This document shows, one piece after another, positions 13,181 to 24,689 of a DNA stretch of 64,000 nt. Each line of letters begins with the position of its first letter. The first letter of the stretch is position 1. Below the pieces are notes generated by a model that searched no databases, was not told the origin of the DNA, and saw only the letters and a program-made list of their open reading frames with translations. This DNA comes from Anthopleura xanthogrammica (Eukaryota; Cnidaria; Anthozoa; Actiniaria; Actiniidae). Location of the stretch: assembly GCA_964019055.1 (NCBI GenBank), contig OZ025220.1, positions 5,335,620 through 5,399,619 on the forward strand, read 5' to 3'. Position numbers and translations under genes: made by a program.

Positions 13181-13350
13181 GGGAAGCACGTGTGGCGTAG
13201 TGGTGACAGCGCTCGCCTCTCATCAATGCGATCCGGATTCGCGTCCTGCTGGGCTTGGTGTCGAATGCGACCAGAGTTTCTAGTTGGTCCTTTCCTGTGC
13301 TCCTGTGCTGCGAGGTTTTTTCTCCGGTTTTTCTTAAATGGGCTGATGTA
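13181..13350 (+). mobile_element. tRNA-derived SINE, plus strand copy
   Basis: Starts GGGAAGCACGTGTGGCGTAG, then TGGTGACAGCGCTCGCCTCT: an A-box-like head shared with the copy at 5575-5771. The body contains CTGCGAGGTTTTTTCTCCGG. The B box is degraded (GATCCGGATTCGCGTCC). This is a second copy of one SINE family; a 3' fragment occurs at 35585-35670. Confidence 0.75.
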
Positions 13351-13914
13351 GCTGTTTTTCTCTTTGACGTATACAAAGGTTGGCTTCCTTTACTTTGCAT
13401 GTTCTGTACACATTAACAAAAACCTGTAAAAACTGGTCATTCTGTTCTTTTTTAGGAGGAATATCAATGTCCCCAAATGTATGCTTCCATTTCCTGGAAT
13501 TAAGGACATCTTGCTAAAGATCTTTCACAGCAGACTCATCGTCATGAACATAAGACAGAAGCATCCCATGTATATTATTGTGACTGTAGTCAGAATGTCT
13601 GTTTTCTTGCGGCTTTCATACTGTTGATATGGTAGCCTTGGTATGGTCTCACCAACTTGTATTCCCTTATTTGTCACTGCCTGGTCAGAACAATCCTACA
13701 TGTATAAAAATCAGAATAAAACAATAATTACAATCAATAAAATACTTGACATTTTTCTCTTTACCATGTGCTTATGTTACTATAGCATTATATTTCTATA
13801 TCATAGCAATTATAACATTGCCTCTATGGTCTGGCATATCTGGATCTCTGGAGCATGAACAGTGAACAGTGTACTTCATAGGTTACTCAGTACAACCTAA
13901 GAATACTAGCATTC

Positions 13915-14240
13915 AAGCCAAAAATGTTGTCTTTATCTGAACTTGAGGAGACTCTACTGTGATAACAGATCCCACTTGATCATCACATCCATGAAAAAAA
14001 TAAAACTAATTATGAGACCCGAATGGTTAATGCAAAATAACGGATATATACACTATTACTTAAAGATTACAGAAATGTTCAAGCCAAAAATGTTGCCTTT
14101 ACCTGAACTTGAGGAGACCCTACTGTTATTGCAGGCCCCACTTGATCATAACATCCCTGCAAAAATAAAATATTATGAGACCTGAGTGGTAACGGCAAAA
14201 AAAAAAAAAAGATATATACGCTCTTCCCTAAAGTTTCTAG
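13915..14240. repeat. Diverged tandem duplication of about 165 bp
   Basis: AAGCCAAAAATGTTG, then CTTTA-CTGAACTTGAGGAGA, begins both copies (about 13915 and 14079). Each also carries CCCACTTGATCATNACATCC, a TATGAGACC block and GATATATAC. They are clearly diverged, so the duplication is old. Confidence 0.7.
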
Positions 14241-14823
14241 ACATTTTCAGGTAGACTCTACTGTGTTGGATTTTCTTGCTTGATTGAGTACAAACTGCTA
14301 AGCATATGACATGGTCGGCATCTGATACTAAAAATTTCAAACCTAAATTTTCGCACTAACCAAATTTGGTAATGCCTGCTCTGTGTCGACTTCATGGTTT
14401 ACCAAGTGGTTTATTGATAAATCGTCCTAGGTAAACGAAAAAGAAACGCACAGTTTAGAATTTTTGCGGAAACTTTGTGGGTGTTGACTGTATTCTGACA
14501 AATCACAAGTCAAACGGCAATGCCATCCATGCGCCAAACGACTGTGTTCTCTCTTGATTATTTTGGCACAAAACTTCAAGTGCAATACGATTGCGGCAAA
14601 ACTGGCATATTTTCCTCTTTCTATCATTGTGCCGTCCATAGTTGTTTATGCCACAAAAACGTCGAACTTTTTCTGTCGCAATGCGTAAATCAGCGTCCTG
14701 TGTGTGACCCCATGTGTCATGTTGAGGGCAACAACAAGATGCCTTTCGAGGCATATAAACCGTTTAGAAAACGACAAAAAATTGAAAATAGAACAAATTT
14801 GTGTTTAACACAAGCTTTTATAG
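14241..14823. other. Intergenic, no gene supported
   Basis: Contains overlapping short ORFs on both strands (14427-14840) without family features. Cysteine-containing frames here do not match an LU or other domain pattern. Confidence 0.4.
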
Positions 14824-14967
14824 AAAAATTCATTGGATGACGAGGGAATTCCACAATGAATTTCACGAGTAAAAACGATATCGCACGAGTCGCGAAGCGA
14901 CGAGTGCGATATCGTTTTTTCGTGTGAAATTCATCGTGGAATTCCCTCGTCATCCAATGAATTTTTC
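14824..14967. mobile_element. Near-perfect 144-bp palindrome
   Basis: The arms run from AAAATTCATTGGATGACGAG inward to a centre GTCGCGAAGCGAC at about 14889-14901, and out again to CTCGTCATCCAATGAATTTT. It abuts the left end of the recombinase element a few bases later. It looks like a foldback MITE. As DNA or RNA it could form a long hairpin. Confidence 0.75.
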
Positions 14968-14970
14968 TTG

Positions 14971-17230
14971 AATCCCATATCACAAAATAATTGCTCTAAA
15001 TAGCTGGGTTTATCGACGGTTTATTCAAACGTGAATTTTATGACGCGCGACTGAAAAGCCATTTCGTAGCTGAACACGATTAGCCAATAAGAAACAATCA
15101 CAAATCTGAACGCTTCATCATTTCATTCATTGCTTGTTGGTATAGTTTTCAACCTCGTGGTGAAAAACAAACGTGTTTTAAAAGCGTTAACAGGCTAGTT
15201 TATTGACTTATAACGCTAAAGAAAAAATAATTCATACATCAGATTATCGAGAAAAATGCTTATGAGAAAACTATGGAGGCTTCTAAGCTTATTAGTTTTA
15301 GATAAAAGAAAGATAGACAAAACTGGTTTTTTTCTTCATAAAGGATTGCTTAATAGGTAAGTAGTAAGCTTAATCAATGGCTTAATAACTGTTTTACAAA
15401 GCAAAAAAAATGTTGTCATTCAATTTCATAACAATAATAGCAATAGTAAAAGTTTTAAGTCATATTTGAATGATAAAACACTCGCCTAAAAGTTGGCTAA
15501 CAGTTTATCTTTCTTTTCTTCTAAGATGAACCAGGATTTACACTGGCATGGAGGTTGATTGAAATGTTCACAGGAGAGTTCTGGAAGTTCGCCTCTGTAA
15601 ATAATCCACTTACTGCTCCAGCTAAAAAGCCAGATGAATCAAATCTCTGCACTTGGGCTTGTGGCGTCGCTTGTGGCTGAGCTGAAGTTTGCATCTGACC
15701 TGTAGACACTGCTATCGCTGAACTACACGAAGGACTGTTGTACCAAGACAGCTTATTCGACATCTGACGCTGTTTTTTCCAGAGGATTGTGGCTGTAGCT
15801 TGTGATAGACTCTGCATTTGCGTGTCCCGTTAGCTCAGAAATCTCAACGGGATGGAACTCCTCTCTTAAGAGTTGTATTGCTGTTTTTCGACCACTTGAA
15901 TTGGTGAACTTTCCATCCAAGCCAGCTTTATCGACAATTTGCTTCATCATTTTGGACAGTGTATTCACACCAGTAGGTGTGGATTTATACCATGTTGTGG
16001 TCGATGCACCGTCTATCGGCGTCAAGTAAAAGTTGTTTGGGACGTCGTCTCCCTTTGGCCGATGGTTCGAGTACTCTAAAAAGGCTCTGTATGGATCTCT
16101 TTCCCCGTCATCTGTCTTCCAAATTTTGTTATTGTATTTCCTTGATCTTTTTGCTTTTAGCTCGCTGCCCTGGCGGTTCTTCGTCTGTCGCTCAACATAT
16201 TCGATATACTGGTCATGAACGACAAAATCTTGCAGTTGACAATCGTGTTGCTCTTTGACTACTCGCATCCCGAGATGTGTTATGTTATTCCACCATACAA
16301 GGCCTACGAGGCTTCTTGCGTTTTCAAGACCGATAGCACCACTGGCCCACATTTTCTCTATATCTTCTGATTCTACTGGTTCTGCTGCATTAGGTTTGCT
16401 GCCCAGCCCTTTCTGCTTGAGGTCTTTTTTCTTCAAAGATAACATGGTTAAAACTTCTTCAAAAGCGCCGCTACTCTTGTAAAGGTCGAAGTTGTCGACG
16501 GCTGGAGGACAAGGACGCTCTAAGAAATATCTTCTGTGCCCGTTCCGGTAAGTCTGTAAAGTTCCTGGCTCATATTCCTTGCCTTTGTTGTTGCTTGTTG
16601 TTTGTCTTATCTCAATAAAGAAATGCTTTAGTAGTTCAGGGGCATTTTCTTTTGATACTTGATCAAGGTCGATCTCTTTGCCATACTTTTGAACGTACCA
16701 GGTTTTTAACCTTCGTACTGCGACATTCGTGCTTTTATTAGTATTTTTAGCCACCATACTTTCTTTAAATTCTTCTAGTTCTTCTTCGGTGAACGTGACA
16801 ATTTCTTTACTTGTTGTGAAATCGCTTTCTTTGCCCTCACTAGTGGCCATGGTGTTTTCTGGCTTTTGTTGTTGTTGTTGTTGTCGTTGTTTTTCGAGAC
16901 GGCGGCGCCTCGTAGATGCTAGTGAAAGTTGTTTTTCTTGCCTTTCAATATCGAAAAAATTCACTTCAAAGTTCGGTAATTCATAACACTCTTCTGGTTG
17001 TTTTGGGAAATTGAAAGTCATGTAGGAAAATAGCTTTTCGATGTAGAATACGTTAAGAAAAAAAATGTGATAATAAGACAAAAGCAAAATTTTTTTGTGC
17101 GGGATCCCTGATCTTTCATTGAATTCAGCTTTGAAAGCGTTGGATTCCGCGCTGAATCCTTCGCTATCTACGTCACATATTCGTCATCTCGGACCAATCA
17201 GCGCGCGAGTTTATTTTGTGATATGGGATT
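14971..17230. mobile_element. 2.26-kb element with perfect 20-bp TIRs enclosing a Crypton-type recombinase
   Basis: The left end AATCCCATATCACAAAATAA (14971-14990) is exactly mirrored at 17211-17230. Inside, on the minus strand, lies one tyrosine-recombinase gene. Classical Cryptons lack terminal inverted repeats, so the combination is unusual. No convincing target duplication is visible: flanks read CTTG before and CTGA after. The alternatives are a recombinase inserted into an unrelated inverted-repeat element, or a distinct TIR-bearing lineage. Confidence 0.65.
15521..17021 (-). CDS. Crypton/DUF3504-type tyrosine recombinase, frameshifted near its 3' end
   Basis: The likely start is ATG at 17021 (MTFNFPKQPEE); the open frame reaches further up without obvious coding character. 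An N-terminal Gln-rich coiled region (QRQQQQQQK) precedes an SAM-like core-binding region with TLQTYRNGHRRYFLERP. The catalytic domain has LVWWNNITHLGMR (first Arg), NSSGRKTAIQL (second Arg), ELTGHANAESITSYSH (His and probable nucleophile Tyr). These fit the tyrosine-recombinase RHRY pattern in the DUF3504 family (Cryptons and domesticated relatives such as KIAA1958, QRICH1 and ZMYM proteins). The frame stops at 15753, but the overlapping frame continues to 15521 with MSNKLSWYN and a Gln/Ala/Ser tail. The switch falls in an A6 run (CTGGAAAAAACAG), so one extra A, an assembly error or ribosomal slippage would explain it. Confidence 0.75.
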
Positions 17231-17657
17231 CTGAGTAAAATTTGGAAATTATAAACAAAACAAAACTCGTATTCGACTGGATTTGGGCTTTTCAAATTTC
17301 AAGATGGCGTCTCACAGAATCTCTGGTGTGAGTGTTCCCTCAGTAAAACCAGTTCACCATATCACAGAGTCATGAAACTTGGCAGAAACAATGGATTAGA
17401 GACTAGGACCAAGAATAAAGCATAAAATGTGCAAAAATCGGATTTTGCCCGCCACTTTTTGAGAATTTTTTATCGTTAACCAATCAGAATAGAGTATTTC
17501 TGTTTACTTATCTAATTATAATTTGACACCGAAATATAGTCCGTGCGCCAAGAATGCCTACCTCTTACACGGAACGTTATATCGTTTGAGGTTGTTGAAG
17601 CAGTTTATCCATAACATCGCTATTGAAGTTTAAACAGCCTCTTCTAATGAAGAACAT

Positions 17658-17951
17658 GCCCCGGGGGAGTACTTAGGGTCGTTTCATACGGGGATGCTCC
17701 GCCCGGACTCTCGACCCCTTACCCTTTGATATACCAAATTTCAGCAAAAAAGTACCCCTTCTATACACTTTTTTGCCTGAAAAGGTACCCCTTTCATATA
17801 CTTTTGAAGAAAAGCTACCCCTTTTTATACCAAAATTCACAAATTCCCACCCCTTTTCTATACCTGCGGCCTGAAAAACGTACCCCTATCGGGCGGAACA
17901 TCCCCCGTATAGTCAATTATAGGGAGTACCCCCCCCCCCCCCCCCCCGGGG
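17658..17951. mobile_element. C/G-tipped MITE with TACCCCTT-type internal repeats
   Basis: The left tip is GCCCCGGGGGAGTACT. The right tip is its mirror (AGGGAGTACC, then a long C run, then GGGG). Internally ACCCCTTNTATACNTTTT recurs about four times with variation. The poly-C run is about 20 bases, so its exact length is unreliable in any assembly. A related poly-C tip lies at about 42405-42455. Confidence 0.6.
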
Positions 17952-18146
17952 AACATACTCTCACACTTATACAATTGTTGGTATCAGCGCTTTCCTTATC
18001 TGTGGCGTGATCTTTGGTACGGATGAAGAGATTTCTGTTCGTTTTTCCTATGTAACAGGCACTACAGGCACGGGGTACCACACCTGATACACAAGACCAG
18101 CTTTGGATCTCTTTTTCCTCCGGTTTACCGAAATATCCCATATCCT
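17940..18146 (-). pseudogene. Penelope-like GIY-YIG endonuclease fragment
   Basis: On the minus strand the translation includes CSACYIGKTNRNLFIRTKDH, matching the CxxCxYIGxTxRxLxxRxxEH core of the GIY-YIG endonuclease at the C-terminus of Penelope-like retroelements. No reverse transcriptase is present upstream. More decayed copies of the same stretch lie in the two palindrome arms at about 18470-18620 (minus) and 35160-35290 (plus), where the YIGKT core is destroyed. It is a remnant without function as an endonuclease. Confidence 0.6.
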
Positions 18147-18181
18147 CACTGGCTTTTCATTTATGCGTAACATCGCTGACA

Positions 18182-18308
18182 ATCAAATAGTTGTTTGTAG
18201 GCTGGTTTTTGACTCATAATAACTATATGTTACTTCAACCTTTCAATTTAGTTGAATTTTGTCGAGCTTTCGGCTCACGGAGCCATCATCAGGACTGAAT
18301 GAACGTTG
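18182..18308 (-). mobile_element. 126-bp insertion with TGACAA target duplication and hairpin motif
   Basis: The right arm reads directly through this site (GCTGACAAAGTCCAAT). Here the flanking GACAA is duplicated on both sides of the block. On the minus strand it contains CTGATGAT, a perfect stem GGCTC-CGT-GAGCC, then GAAAGCTCGAC, resembling the motif at 1508-1550. It is probably a short non-autonomous retroelement, possibly Penelope-related given the neighbouring GIY-YIG remnant. Confidence 0.6.
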
Positions 18309-18904
18309 ACAATGTCCAATATTTCTCGCAATGGGCGCTAAGTCCTAAAGCTCGTTTATTGAATTGAATTTATAACTTTTAAGGTTATTGGTGCTCTTCA
18401 TCTATAACATCGCTATTGTTGTCAAAGATGGCGGAAAGACTAAACAGAGTTCTAATCAGTGAAGGACATATTCTCACACTTCTACAAGTGTTGGCATCAG
18501 TGCTCTCTTTCTGTCCGTGTTTTTCGACGTAACAGGCATTTCAGACACGTGGTAATGCACTTTATACACAAGACCAGATTTGGATATCTTATTCCTCCAG
18601 TTTACCCAAATATCCCATATCCTCCCCAACCTCAAACTGGCCTCCATCCCGGTTTTTTTCTGATTTCATTCCAAAATTCTTAAAACTTGGCCATAAAACC
18701 CAGGTCATTACTTTTCACCAGCGTATTCGTGTATTTACTTTTTCTTAATTTTAAATTTATGGGGGGAAATGACGTCACAAGATTGGCGCCAAAATTCCAA
18801 GTTCACTCTAAATAAGCGTATCATTCGGCTAAAGCCCTTGATAAGAAGATTTAAAAAAATATTTAAATAAGTGAAGTCTAACGCAGGCTTTCAGCGAACT
18901 GTTT

Positions 18905-18910
18905 TTTATT
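18905..18910 (-). terminator. Polyadenylation signal of the left TNF/C1q-like gene
   Basis: AATAAA on the minus strand, in a context (GATGACAATAAAAAAC) conserved at the mirror position 34837-34842. It lies 223 bp beyond the stop codon. Confidence 0.55.
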
Positions 18911-18986
18911 GTCATCATTTTCAAGTCTTCAGCCCGTTTACATGATTCAGCTTCTGATTATTTTTACTTTTGTCTTGAAGATTACG

Positions 18987-19112
18987 TTATCCCTTGGCAC
19001 ATTTTATTGTAAACCCAACGAATTTAAAATGCGTTTTTGAGACAAAGATCTCCATCTTGTCATAAACTTTCAAGCCAATCTTGTGTCCTAGACCAATTGT
19101 TTTGGCTTTAGA
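18987..19112 (-). pseudogene. Truncated second copy of the jelly-roll C-terminal half (left)
   Basis: Begins after an acceptor-like GTCTTACAG, 21 bp past the gene's stop codon, and stays open for 41 codons to TAA. The translation carries GHKIGLKVYDKMEIFVSKTH, aligning with GDKIGLRAYD in the real exon 3. It cannot be joined in frame to exon 2, because phase 1 joining gives an immediate stop. It is therefore probably a relic of a tandem exon duplication that predates the inverted duplication, now in the 3' UTR. Confidence 0.55.
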
Positions 19113-19132
19113 CTGTAAGACTACGGTAGTAC

Positions 19133-22100
19133 TTAGCACGTTTCAGTTCCATTGAGTTTAAACGCGCCAAAGTTATCACGAGTACTTTCTAGCCAGAGAT
19201 CGACATTATCATAAGCCCTCAAGCCTATCTTGTCTCCTTGCTGGAAACAATATGTGCCCGAAATGCTGGTACCACCGCTACCAACAGGAACACCGAACAA
19301 AACATCACGCTTGTTGATGGTGAGGGTGTATCGTTGTTCGTATCCATGGAGACGGAGCGTGGCGTAGCAGAAATAAAGGCCTGGGTCCTGGATGACTATT
19401 TGGTTGTCTACAAAATCAATGCTTCCAAATAGATGGCCTTTATTGTTTGAGCCTGGTGACAAGAATATCTTTATGTCTGTAGCAAAGTAAAAAAATAAAA
19501 AATTCAAAATAGGTTGGTGAAGGTTTTGATGCTGCATGCTGTATGTTGCATGTCGCTTTCCAAGCTTGAAATATATCTTATTATATGAAATAGAGTGTGA
19601 TATTGAGTGACATCAAAATGAAAAGATTGATATCCCACTCCCACCAGTTGGGGTACGATTTTTATCAACACTGGTGTTGTCAAATTTCGACCAAAGTCAA
19701 ATTCTCCATTATTTTTCATTGTATATTTCATATAATAAACAGAACATTTAATACATGGCCGCTTGGAGATACGAATTTTCGCTGCGCTCACTCGTGAGAG
19801 ATAATATCAACACTCAAAGATAAAATTCGTATCTCCGCGCGACCATGTAACATCCTATACATACTCATAAGCAAACAATGTCAATACAGAAGAAAATATG
19901 CTGGGAAAACCTGTAGACAAAGCTTGAGAAAATTCCACATTGTCGTGACGTTTCGCTGCTTGAATTTACATCACCCATAGTGCATTTCGGGCTTGGTATG
20001 CAACACGCTACATGCAGCAAGCAGCCACTTTGAAACCCTTCACAACGCATATCGCTGAAGATAATGTAATTCAATACAAACAATACTTTTAAAGTGGGAC
20101 GACGATGAAATTTCAACCTTTTCAGACAAGGTATATCGTTACAAAAATAGAAGAAAAAAAATATTAGAAAAATAGTTTAGAAAAAGAGAAAGCCGATGTT
20201 AAAAAAAAGAAAAGAAAAAAATCATAGCTAACATTCTGAGTTGAATTGTTTAAGGGTATCGTTCGCCATCGATCCGCCATAATCGGTCTTGTTCCTACCC
20301 GTGACGTTAGTTACTCAACGTTCAGGTTTAGGACTTATTGCTACATTCTTGCTCCACACAGCGTCTTCCTGGCATTATTTTCAAGAATGAAACCTCAATT
20401 ACAGAACATCCGCATACGACAACAAGCCATGAAGGTTATCAATGTTGAGAAATTAACGTCCCAAATTGACACGTTTGTATAATGGCGGGAAACGATTATC
20501 ATAGAAAAATTAAACTTGTTTTGAAGAAGTTTCCTTCATCTTACCACAAAATAGTTTTAAAATATTAGTCTGACTGCTATAGACCCATTCGAAAAATGGC
20601 CGCCTTCATTTACATATTTTCTAAATTTATTGCCTCAAGAGAAACAAAACATGTCAATTGAAAGAGGATAATATAAATAAGGATTCTGTGAAAAATCTGA
20701 GACAAAAAAGTGATTATATTAGAAGATATTGCAGTGTAAAGTGTGTAAATAACATCAAAGCGAGGCTAGTCAGTATTGATCAGCAAAATCTCATACTTCT
20801 ATCTGTAAATTCATTCCATAATAATTTAAAAGAAAAAAATACCACAGCATTCAAACTTTTCCTGTTCACTCATTTCTGGATGATCTTTCAGGTAAAAGTG
20901 ATATACTGATAAAATTTTTGATTGACGAAGTTTGAAAAAAAAGGTGAAAAATCGCCATTTTTCGAATCGGTGTATGAAAATGTCAAAAAAGTAGAAATAT
21001 TAATTACGTTCATTTCATCGTCGTGCAACTTTAACCTCAACCTCAATTACAGAACATCCACATATGACAACAAGATATGAAGGTTATCAATGTTGAGAAA
21101 TTAAAGTCCCAAAGAGACACGTTTGAATAATAAAGGGAAACGAAATCATAGAAAAAATAAACTCGTTTTGAGGTAGTTCCCTTTATCTTTCCACAAAATA
21201 GTTTTAAAATATTAGTGTGACTGCTATGAAAATGTCAAAAAAGTAGAAATATTGATTACGTTCATTTCATTGATTACGTTCATTTCATTGTCGACCCACT
21301 TTAACGAAACATAATCATCTCAGGTGATGTGTGTTGTACACTTAAAAAAAGTGTCTCCAAAATTTCGATTGGAAAAGCTGTAAAAAATTTACTACATTCT
21401 AGATAAAGCTATGGTCTATTGATGTAGGAAGTTTGAACAAAAACTTGGCGCTGTTCTAATTTAAGGAGAAGACCGGCTAAAATTGAGATTTTGGGAAAAC
21501 TCATTTTTTTCAAATAAAGAAATCTAGAAATTTCATTTATAATCATACAATGAAAATCATCATCCCATGAGTTTTTAATACTAGCGAGCCAAGCGACAAG
21601 TCAAGCGACTAGGGAAACGGTCGTTCCTATTTTATTTTCACACTTAATTACGATTATCATATACAGTAAATGTATTTAAAATATAAATAACCTCTACTGA
21701 AAATCTAGATTTATCTTAGATACGATCTATTATAATATTTCAGGACGACACTTTAGTCTTGCAGTGACTTCATTTTTACGTTTTTACGTTTTTACGTTTG
21801 TTTCAGATCAGCTGGTGTTGGTTTTTCTACAGCCTAATGTTTTGTATGTGTCAAATTTTAGTTTCGATTTTAGAGCGTTTTTTTACTACCCAAATGTTCC
21901 ATCCACCATAGGCGAACTACTTAGAAAATATGAAAATAAAGTACATTGTTAGAATTAAGGTTAATCAAATTACCATTTATAAAAACTCCAGTTCAATTGA
22001 CGCGACAGTTTTGCTAAGCAAGCAATAATAAAGTTGAGAAAAATTTGCTCTGAATTAGTTGGGATCTTCCATAAATCTGACTTCAATTATCAATTTGAAG

Positions 22101-23260
22101 TTTGAACAATTTTGATAGTTTCTTATGATTATAATAAGTACAAAAGATGTAATTATCTCAGTAGCTGTGGTTTTCTTGACTGCAAATTGTTCTTTTTTAC
22201 ATTGAATCATTCATGAATACGACAAGCCAGCCTGCAAAATATTATTCCTGCCTTGTGGATTGATATAAAGAAGAAGCCAAGTCCGCATACATTAAGTTTT
22301 GACTATTAAACATGGAGGAAAAGAGACTCAGTATGTACATTACCTTTCCCTGCAGCAATATCTCGGCGTTTACGAAGGTCAAGTCCCACCACATTGATTG
22401 AAGGCGTTGCTCCTTCACACTAAAACGTCCAAACATACAGGAACATTAAGCACTGATAAACTTGTGGTCCTCAATGCTTGACGTCTCTGATTCAGACGGG
22501 ACTGGTTTTACGTGGTTATTCGAGTGACGGAGAATAATATTTTTTAGAGCACCTTCTTCTCAGAAATTTAACTTAAACTACGGCCCGTTAAACTATTTAG
22601 TCCCACCACATTGATTGAAGGCGTTGCTCCTTCACACTAAAACGTCCAAACATACAGGAACATTAAGCACTGATAAACTTGTGGTCCTCAATGCTTGACG
22701 TCTCTGATTCAGACGGGACTGGTTTTACATGGTTACTCGAGTGACGGAGAATAATATTTTTTAGAGCACCTTCTTCTCAGAAATTTAACTTAAACTACGG
22801 CCCGTTAAACTATTTAACAAAATACTTAAGAAAAATAGGTAATTCATCAAGTTGATTTTTATTGTAAAGTACATTTAATCTATGACTGAACCAGGTGTCC
22901 GGAGCACGCACGAACCGTCCAATCACAGCGCGCTTCGATGCTTAGCCAAGCGGCCCTTGCTCCAAGTCTCTTCCCAGTACAAAAACACGCGTTTCAAAGA
23001 ATTAAGAGAAAAAAAGTTGAAGTATATGTGTTGTTTAAAAAATTAAAATAAATCTTTGCGATCCATCTCCTCAAATTCTGTGAGATATATGACTTATGAG
23101 ACTCGGGCGAGGGCCGCTTGAATTACAACAACAATCCTTTTCGCGCTTAGTTTTTCGTACAGCTGGAAAGCACAGATTTCATGTCTGGTTTAAAGGGAAC
23201 ACAACTTACCAGAAAGAACGTAGCCAGTGCAACAAAACCGACCAGAAATATGGCATTCAT
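19133..23260 (-). CDS. Secreted TNF/C1q-like jelly-roll protein (left copy)
   Basis: Three exons: 23260-23210 (signal peptide MNAIFLVGFVALATFFL, phase 0, donor GTAAGT), 22419-22344 (25 codons plus one base, donor GTAATG) and 19476-19133 (acceptor TTTTTTACTTTGCTACAG). The product is 156 aa. After the signal peptide only one domain follows, about 139 residues, the size of a TNF-homology or C1q domain. Key features are the central IQDPGLYFCYATLRL strand, GTYCFQQGDKIGLRAYD, and the closing FGAFKL, typical of the last TNF/C1q beta-strand, plus a terminal Cys. It should be a secreted trimer-type ligand or lectin-like protein; the receptor is unknown. TNF versus C1q assignment is uncertain; no transmembrane stalk or collagen region is seen. 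All exon lengths and phases are identical in the inverted copy at 32587-34614. Confidence 0.75.
19571..19885. mobile_element. MITE in intron 2 of the left TNF/C1q-like gene
   Basis: TTATATGAAATAGAGTGTGA and its counterpart TATTTCATATAATAAACAGA bracket the first half. A second inverted pair (CTTGGAGATACGAATTTT and AAAATTCGTATCTCCGCGCG) closes the element. The same composite occurs at 58390-58735, and part of it at 63840-63915. It is missing at the mirror position in the right arm, so it inserted after the inverted duplication. Confidence 0.7.
20380..21230. repeat. Locally duplicated intron segment, left arm only
   Basis: ACAGAACATCCNCATANGACAACAAG with the following 170 bp appears at about 20400-20570 and again at about 21050-21230 in direct orientation. 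The right arm has one copy (about 33480-33640, reversed). The rest of this intron (20120-22340) shows no exon I can support. Confidence 0.65.
22383..22816. repeat. 217-bp tandem duplication including part of exon 2
   Basis: 22383-22599 and 22600-22816 are nearly identical. The duplicated unit carries the acceptor and first 37 or so bases of TNF/C1q-like exon 2. The outer copy (exon part at about 22600-22636) lacks the rest of the exon and its donor, so it is a decoy half-exon lying between exon 1 and the real exon 2. The right arm has one copy only. Confidence 0.8.
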
Positions 23261-23409
23261 TCTTGACCACTTTCTTGAGGTTTGGTTTTAGGTTGAACTG
23301 TAATAATAAACATAGGATATCTGTCAATAATTGCGTATGGTTGGAAAAATATAATTTTTTGATGGAAATTGTCAAACTTTGTGAAAATAAAAAATTCGAA
23401 AACTCCTAA

Positions 23410-23418
23410 TTTTATGTA
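23410..23418 (-). promoter_or_regulatory. Possible TATA-like element of the left TNF/C1q-like gene
   Basis: TACATAAAA on the minus strand, 150 bp upstream of the start codon. The mirror position in the other arm reads TATATAAAA within the same conserved GGTATTGAGAGTTA context. The cap site is unknown. Confidence 0.3.
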
Positions 23419-24689
23419 ACTCTCAATACCGTAACTAGCTAAGCCTCCTGTCTTTTAATATTCTCCCCTTAGTAGAAATAAAGACACAACTTTCTCGCAG
23501 CGTTGAAAGTTATGCTTCCCTACTAACAAACAAAGTTGCGTTATTCGTGTTACGTTATGCGTGTTACGTTACTTATTATCTTGACCTTTTCACGACTCGA
23601 CAAGATCAATATCTCTTGTCTGACTTTTTCACATTTATAAATCAAACCAGAAACTATTTATTTACAATGTAAAAAGCGCATATTCTATACAAATTTGCTT
23701 ACAAATGTTATTCAACTTGTCTTCATCATTCAGTAGAAATCTCTGATTATTTTTGGAGCGCTCGAGTCAGTTTCACTGGAAGGTGATGAATGTAGCTTGT
23801 CAGAAATACTTGAATTGGATGATACGACTGGCCAATTTTTCTTCAAGACTCGAGATTTTTATTCATTTTTTCTTCGCTAGTTTTTCTAGGTTTTTCCAAC
23901 GCATTGAGGCTGGCATAAATGCGTAATAAAAAACGTAATTATTATCATTGATTTTTTTCTTGAAGAAACCCTGTTGGAAATACGCCTGTTTTTGAACACT
24001 TCAAGAACTATTCTCAATGCCCTTACAGAATTATTTCAACTCGTTCTAATGAAATAAAAATTTAAAACATACATATATGTTATTTACCGGCCACGAGGTC
24101 CGGAAAGAGGTCTTGAGTATGCGAACCGATGCCGTTAGACAAAGGTCCCTTTTCAAGGCTGAGGGCACAAATTTTACATATCCGGACCGACTTTAGGACG
24201 ATAAATAACTTAATTATTTTTTTCCCAATGACTTTTCCAATTGTTTTGCATCCGTTATCTCATACATGCGCGCGGGTGACGTCAGGATACCGGACTGCGG
24301 GAAAATACTGAGAAAATACTGCCAATTTATCATGATTTTGGTCCTTTGTAATTTAGCCGCCAATTTGGTATACCACCACAGGTAGCCCAAGCCATGGTTC
24401 TGAATAGCTATTTATAAAGAATGTATGGCAGATCTTAAAATTTCTTTAAAATAAAAAAAAACCTTCACTTATTATTTTTCTTAACTGTGTATGTATCAAT
24501 ATTTAATGGCATGCTCCGTGGTTTCCTGACGGTTTGATTGTATTTTAAGGCGATTTTAAGAAATTTTAACTTTCCGGCTCCCTAAAGACGAAGTCAATGT
24601 AGGAATTCTCGGACTCGGGTACTTTAGTTCATCAGGACATAAATCGCAAGAAATCTGTTCTACAGCGCCTTTTTCACCAGCTGCCCTTG

